From Firmicutes bacterium UBA3932 (GTDB lineage Bacteria; Bacillota; Clostridia; Peptostreptococcales; Anaerovoracaceae): 8,208 bases of DNA. Both the position numbers and the translations under genes were made by a program. Below are positions 6,815-8,208 of this stretch, one piece after another. The notes under the pieces are model-generated. The model was not told the origin of the DNA. It saw only the letters and a program-made list of their open reading frames with translations, and ran no database searches. Each line of letters begins with the position of its first letter. Position 1 is the first letter of the stretch. The DNA is taken from assembly GCA_002385825.1 (NCBI GenBank), contig DGEG01000099.1, forward strand, positions 1 through 8,208, given 5' to 3'.

Positions 6815-7615
6815 CTATTCATCCAGATCCTCAGCATCGTCCTCTGTGTCCTCTGCATCACCGGCATCGTCCACATCATTTGCTGCGTCTTCTTCCACCG
6901 CTTCTTCTTCTGAGTCGCCGGTATCAAAGGATTCACCCTGCTTAGCTTCAATGACTGCATCCGCCATCTTGCCGGCAATCAGCTTAACCGCCCGGATAGC
7001 ATCGTCGTTAGCAGGGATAATATAGTCCACATCGTCGGGATCACAGTTAGTATCTACGATGCCCACAATAGGTATTCCTAATATCCGGGCTTCCCGTACA
7101 GCGATCTTTTCTTTCTTGGGATCTACTACAAAAACAGCACCCGGCATACCATTCATATCCTTAATACCGCCGAGATACTTCTCTAATTTGGCAGCTTCGT
7201 TTCTCAGTCTCTGGACTTCCTTCTTTGTCAGCGCATCAAAAGTGCCGTCTGTTTCCATGGCTCTGATCTCATTGAGTCTGTCAATACGGCTGGAAATGGT
7301 TTTATAGTTGGTCAGCATTCCGCCCAACCATCTCTCTTTTACATAGTACATTCCGCATCTTTTGGCTTCGTCAGCAATGGCTGCCTGTGCCTGCTTTTTT
7401 GTACCTACAAACAAGATCGGTTTTCCGCTTTCTACCACTTCTTTGATAAATGCGTAAGCTTCCTCGATCTTCTTCACGGTTTTCTGCAGGTCGATGATAT
7501 AGATGCCGTTTCTCTCCGTGAAAATGTACGGAGCCATCTTAGGATTCCATCTTCTGGTCTGATGGCCGAAATGTACGCCGGCCTCTAAGAGTTGTTTCAT
7601 TGAAATGATTGACAT
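6815..7615 (-). CDS. rpsB: RpsB, 30S ribosomal protein S2, with long acidic tail
   Basis: S2 binds late to the 30S subunit near the head-body junction and helps hold S1 or S1-like function. The protein is 266 residues. It begins [20 protein letters not shown], nearly the same as Bacillus S2, which supports the ATG at 7615 over the internal ATG at codon 6. Other landmarks are RRWNPKM at 21-27, [10 protein letters not shown] at 37-46, FVGTKKQAQ at 69-77, [10 protein letters not shown] at 94-103, LGGIKDM at 148-154 and [20 protein letters not shown] at 187-206. The core ends near 226. Residues 227-266 form an acidic tail with 22 Asp or Glu of 40 and no Lys or Arg. The ribosome site GGGAGG has a rather long 11-nt spacer and sits in a structured leader, which suggests regulated translation. 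Confidence 0.98.
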   Translation of the reverse strand: MSIISMKQLLEAGVHFGHQTRRWNPKMAPYIFTERNGIYIIDLQKTVKKIEEAYAFIKEVVESGKPILFVGTKKQAQAAIADEAKRCGMYYVKERWLGGMLTNYKTISSRIDRLNEIRAMETDGTFDALTKKEVQRLRNEAAKLEKYLGGIKDMNGMPGAVFVVDPKKEKIAVREARILGIPIVGIVDTNCDPDDVDYIIPANDDAIRAVKLIAGKMADAVIEAKQGESFDTGDSEEEAVEEDAANDVDDAGDAEDTEDDAEDLDE

Positions 7616-7736
7616 TGTTTTTAATACCTCCCGGTTTTATTCCTCCACCCGGTTCATTTCCCAAACAGCCTTTTCAGGCACCGGCTTGGCAACTCCCGGG
7701 TGTGTGTTTTTTGGGATCCGCACTGTTCGCAGATCC
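7616..7736 (-). promoter_or_regulatory. Structured 5' leader of rpsB, candidate S2 autoregulatory element
   Basis: About 120 nt lie between the predicted transcription start and the rpsB ATG. Hairpin I (7714-7736) is an 8-bp stem with one G-U pair, GGATCTGC with GCGGATCC, at the very 5' end. Element II spans 7646-7702: outer arms CACCCGG and CCGGGTG (7 bp, 7696-7702 with 7646-7652), a middle 4-bp CCAA/TTGG pairing (7686-7689 with 7661-7664), and an inner GCCT-GAAA-AGGC hairpin with a GNRA loop (7668-7679). A second CCGGG copy at 7630-7634 overlaps the Shine-Dalgarno and could compete for the same upstream CCCGG. S2 is known to repress its own operon in E. coli; applying that here is inference. 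Confidence 0.55.
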
Positions 7737-7742
7737 TGAAAT

Positions 7743-7771
7743 ACTATACTATATCGTCCTCTAAATTGCAA
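7743..7771 (-). promoter_or_regulatory. Predicted promoter of the rpsB-tsf transcript
   Basis: The minus strand has TTGCAA at 7766-7771, a 17-nt spacer, then TATAGT at 7743-7748 (5 of 6 matches to the -10 consensus). The -35 box is inside the LytTR coding sequence and the -10 box covers its stop codon. The expected start at 7736-7737 falls at the foot of leader hairpin I. A second TATAGT overlaps at 7748-7753 and would give a shorter 12-nt spacer, so it is less likely. Confidence 0.65.
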
Positions 7772-8118
7772 GGAAAATTTTCTCTTAAGTAGGTCTGATA
7801 ACGATATCTGGTCTCCGCATGTTTTCTCTGGCTTACCGGCAATATGGTGCCTCCTTCCAGTTCCACTGTATAACCTGTGAGCCGCACCACTTTGGTCAAA
7901 TTCACGGCATAGCTTCCGTGGCAACTGCAAAACCGTTTATCCAACTTTTTCTTAACCTGTTGCATACTTCCGTTAAAGCTGATCACTCGCTCTTTTGTAT
8001 GTACATGGACTTTTCTGCCTTCGCTTTCAAAGTATAAAATTTCGTCCGCACTTAATTTTTCCGTGCCGTTGCGGGTTATTATCACAAAATGGTTAGATTC
8101 ATTGTTCAGTTTCCCCAC
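7744..8118 (-). CDS. Stand-alone LytTR-family DNA-binding regulator
   Basis: A 124-residue protein made almost entirely of one LytTR DNA-binding domain (about residues 10-113). This beta-rich fold is normally joined to a response-regulator receiver domain, as in AgrA and LytR. Visible family features are the ADEILYFESEGRKVHVH strand region at 24-40, the F-x-x-x-H-x-S-Y-x-V-N pattern at 63-73 (H67, S69, V72, N73) and the closing GGTILPVSQRKH segment at 89-100. There is no receiver domain, membrane segment or signal peptide. A TTG at 8163 is a possible upstream start, but the GTG at 8118 has AGGAGG 6 nt before it and is preferred. An in-frame stop at 8170-8172 shows the gene is not the cut end of a longer regulator. 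Targets are unknown; its 3' end houses the rpsB promoter. Confidence 0.85.
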   Translation of the reverse strand: MGKLNNESNHFVIITRNGTEKLSADEILYFESEGRKVHVHTKERVISFNGSMQQVKKKLDKRFCSCHGSYAVNLTKVVRLTGYTVELEGGTILPVSQRKHAETRYRYQTYLRENFPCNLEDDIV

Positions 8119-8124
8119 GGGCGA

Positions 8125-8130
8125 CCTCCT
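8125..8130 (-). promoter_or_regulatory. Shine-Dalgarno site that fixes the LytTR GTG start
   Basis: AGGAGG on the minus strand lies 6 nt upstream of GTG at 8118, an ideal spacing. The longer reading from TTG at 8163 has no comparable site. Confidence 0.82.
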
Positions 8131-8208
8131 AATTTGATTGTTCCTAAAAATTTGGGATATCAAGCCTTTTCAAACTTTAAATAAAGCGTCTAAAGGCGCT
8201 GGCTTTCA

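Noticed and set aside
6373..6945. Plus-strand ORF of 190 codons across the rpsB-tsf junction
   Set aside because: It is antisense to two real genes; the low-complexity Ser/Leu/His-rich translation is what the reverse of acidic and Ala-rich codons gives.
7714..7736. Leader hairpin I as a terminator for the LytTR gene
   Set aside because: On the minus strand the stem is followed by CAAAAAACACAC with no T tract, so it does not look like an intrinsic terminator.
7637..7930. Minus-strand ORF of 97 codons overlapping the LytTR gene and rpsB leader
   Set aside because: It uses another frame of the LytTR gene for most of its length, and the remainder is the leader region with strong RNA structure. 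No ribosome site or protein family supports it.
8170..8185. Single LytTR-like half site (AAAGTTTGA) upstream of the LytTR gene
   Set aside because: It misses the last consensus position and there is no second copy at the 12-13 bp spacing that LytTR sites require, so autoregulation is not supported.
8176..8199. Weak hairpin (AGCGTC-TAAA-GGCGCT) and a possible terminator upstream of the LytTR gene
   Set aside because: The stem is 6 bp with one wobble pair on the plus strand and a mismatch on the minus strand, and no proper T tract follows. It is too near the window edge to judge.

Overview
The window reads as a housekeeping operon from a member of the Bacillota, most likely class Clostridia. 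Every recognisable gene lies on the minus strand, so transcription runs from high to low coordinates. In that direction the order is a stand-alone LytTR regulator, then rpsB, tsf, pyrH, frr, a 64-residue small protein, uppS, cdsA, dxr, rseP and the first half of ispG. The order rpsB-tsf-pyrH-frr-uppS-cdsA-dxr-rseP-ispG is well known in Firmicutes. The N-terminus of S2, the strong Shine-Dalgarno sites and the use of TTG and GTG starts fit that group. The exact genus cannot be read from this sequence.

Layout. (1) At 7738-8208 is a short LytTR DNA-binding protein (GTG start at 8118) with about 90 bases of unresolved upstream DNA. (2) At 7616-7771 are a predicted rpsB promoter nested in the 3' end of the LytTR gene and a structured rpsB leader of about 120 nt. 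(3) At 5871-7615 are rpsB and tsf, closed by an 11-bp intrinsic terminator hairpin at 5824-5851. (4) An extended -10 promoter that overlaps this terminator probably starts the pyrH transcript. (5) From 5773 down to 20 are pyrH, frr, the small protein, uppS, cdsA, dxr, rseP and ispG. They are tightly packed, with 1-, 4- and 10-base overlaps at several junctions.

Function. The front half serves translation: S2, EF-Ts and ribosome recycling factor. It also carries UMP kinase for pyrimidine nucleotides. The back half makes isoprenoid and lipid carriers: Dxr and IspG of the MEP pathway, UppS making the undecaprenyl chain for cell-wall synthesis, and CdsA making CDP-diacylglycerol for phospholipids. 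RseP, a site-2 protease, sits among them.

The first 19 bases are identical to the Tn5/Nextera mosaic-end adapter. The low-coordinate end is therefore a library artefact, and ispG is cut off by the contig end. I see no mobile element, CRISPR array, tRNA or rRNA. The least explained parts are the rpsB leader RNA, the terminator-overlapping promoter before pyrH, the small protein between frr and uppS, and the receiver-less LytTR protein.
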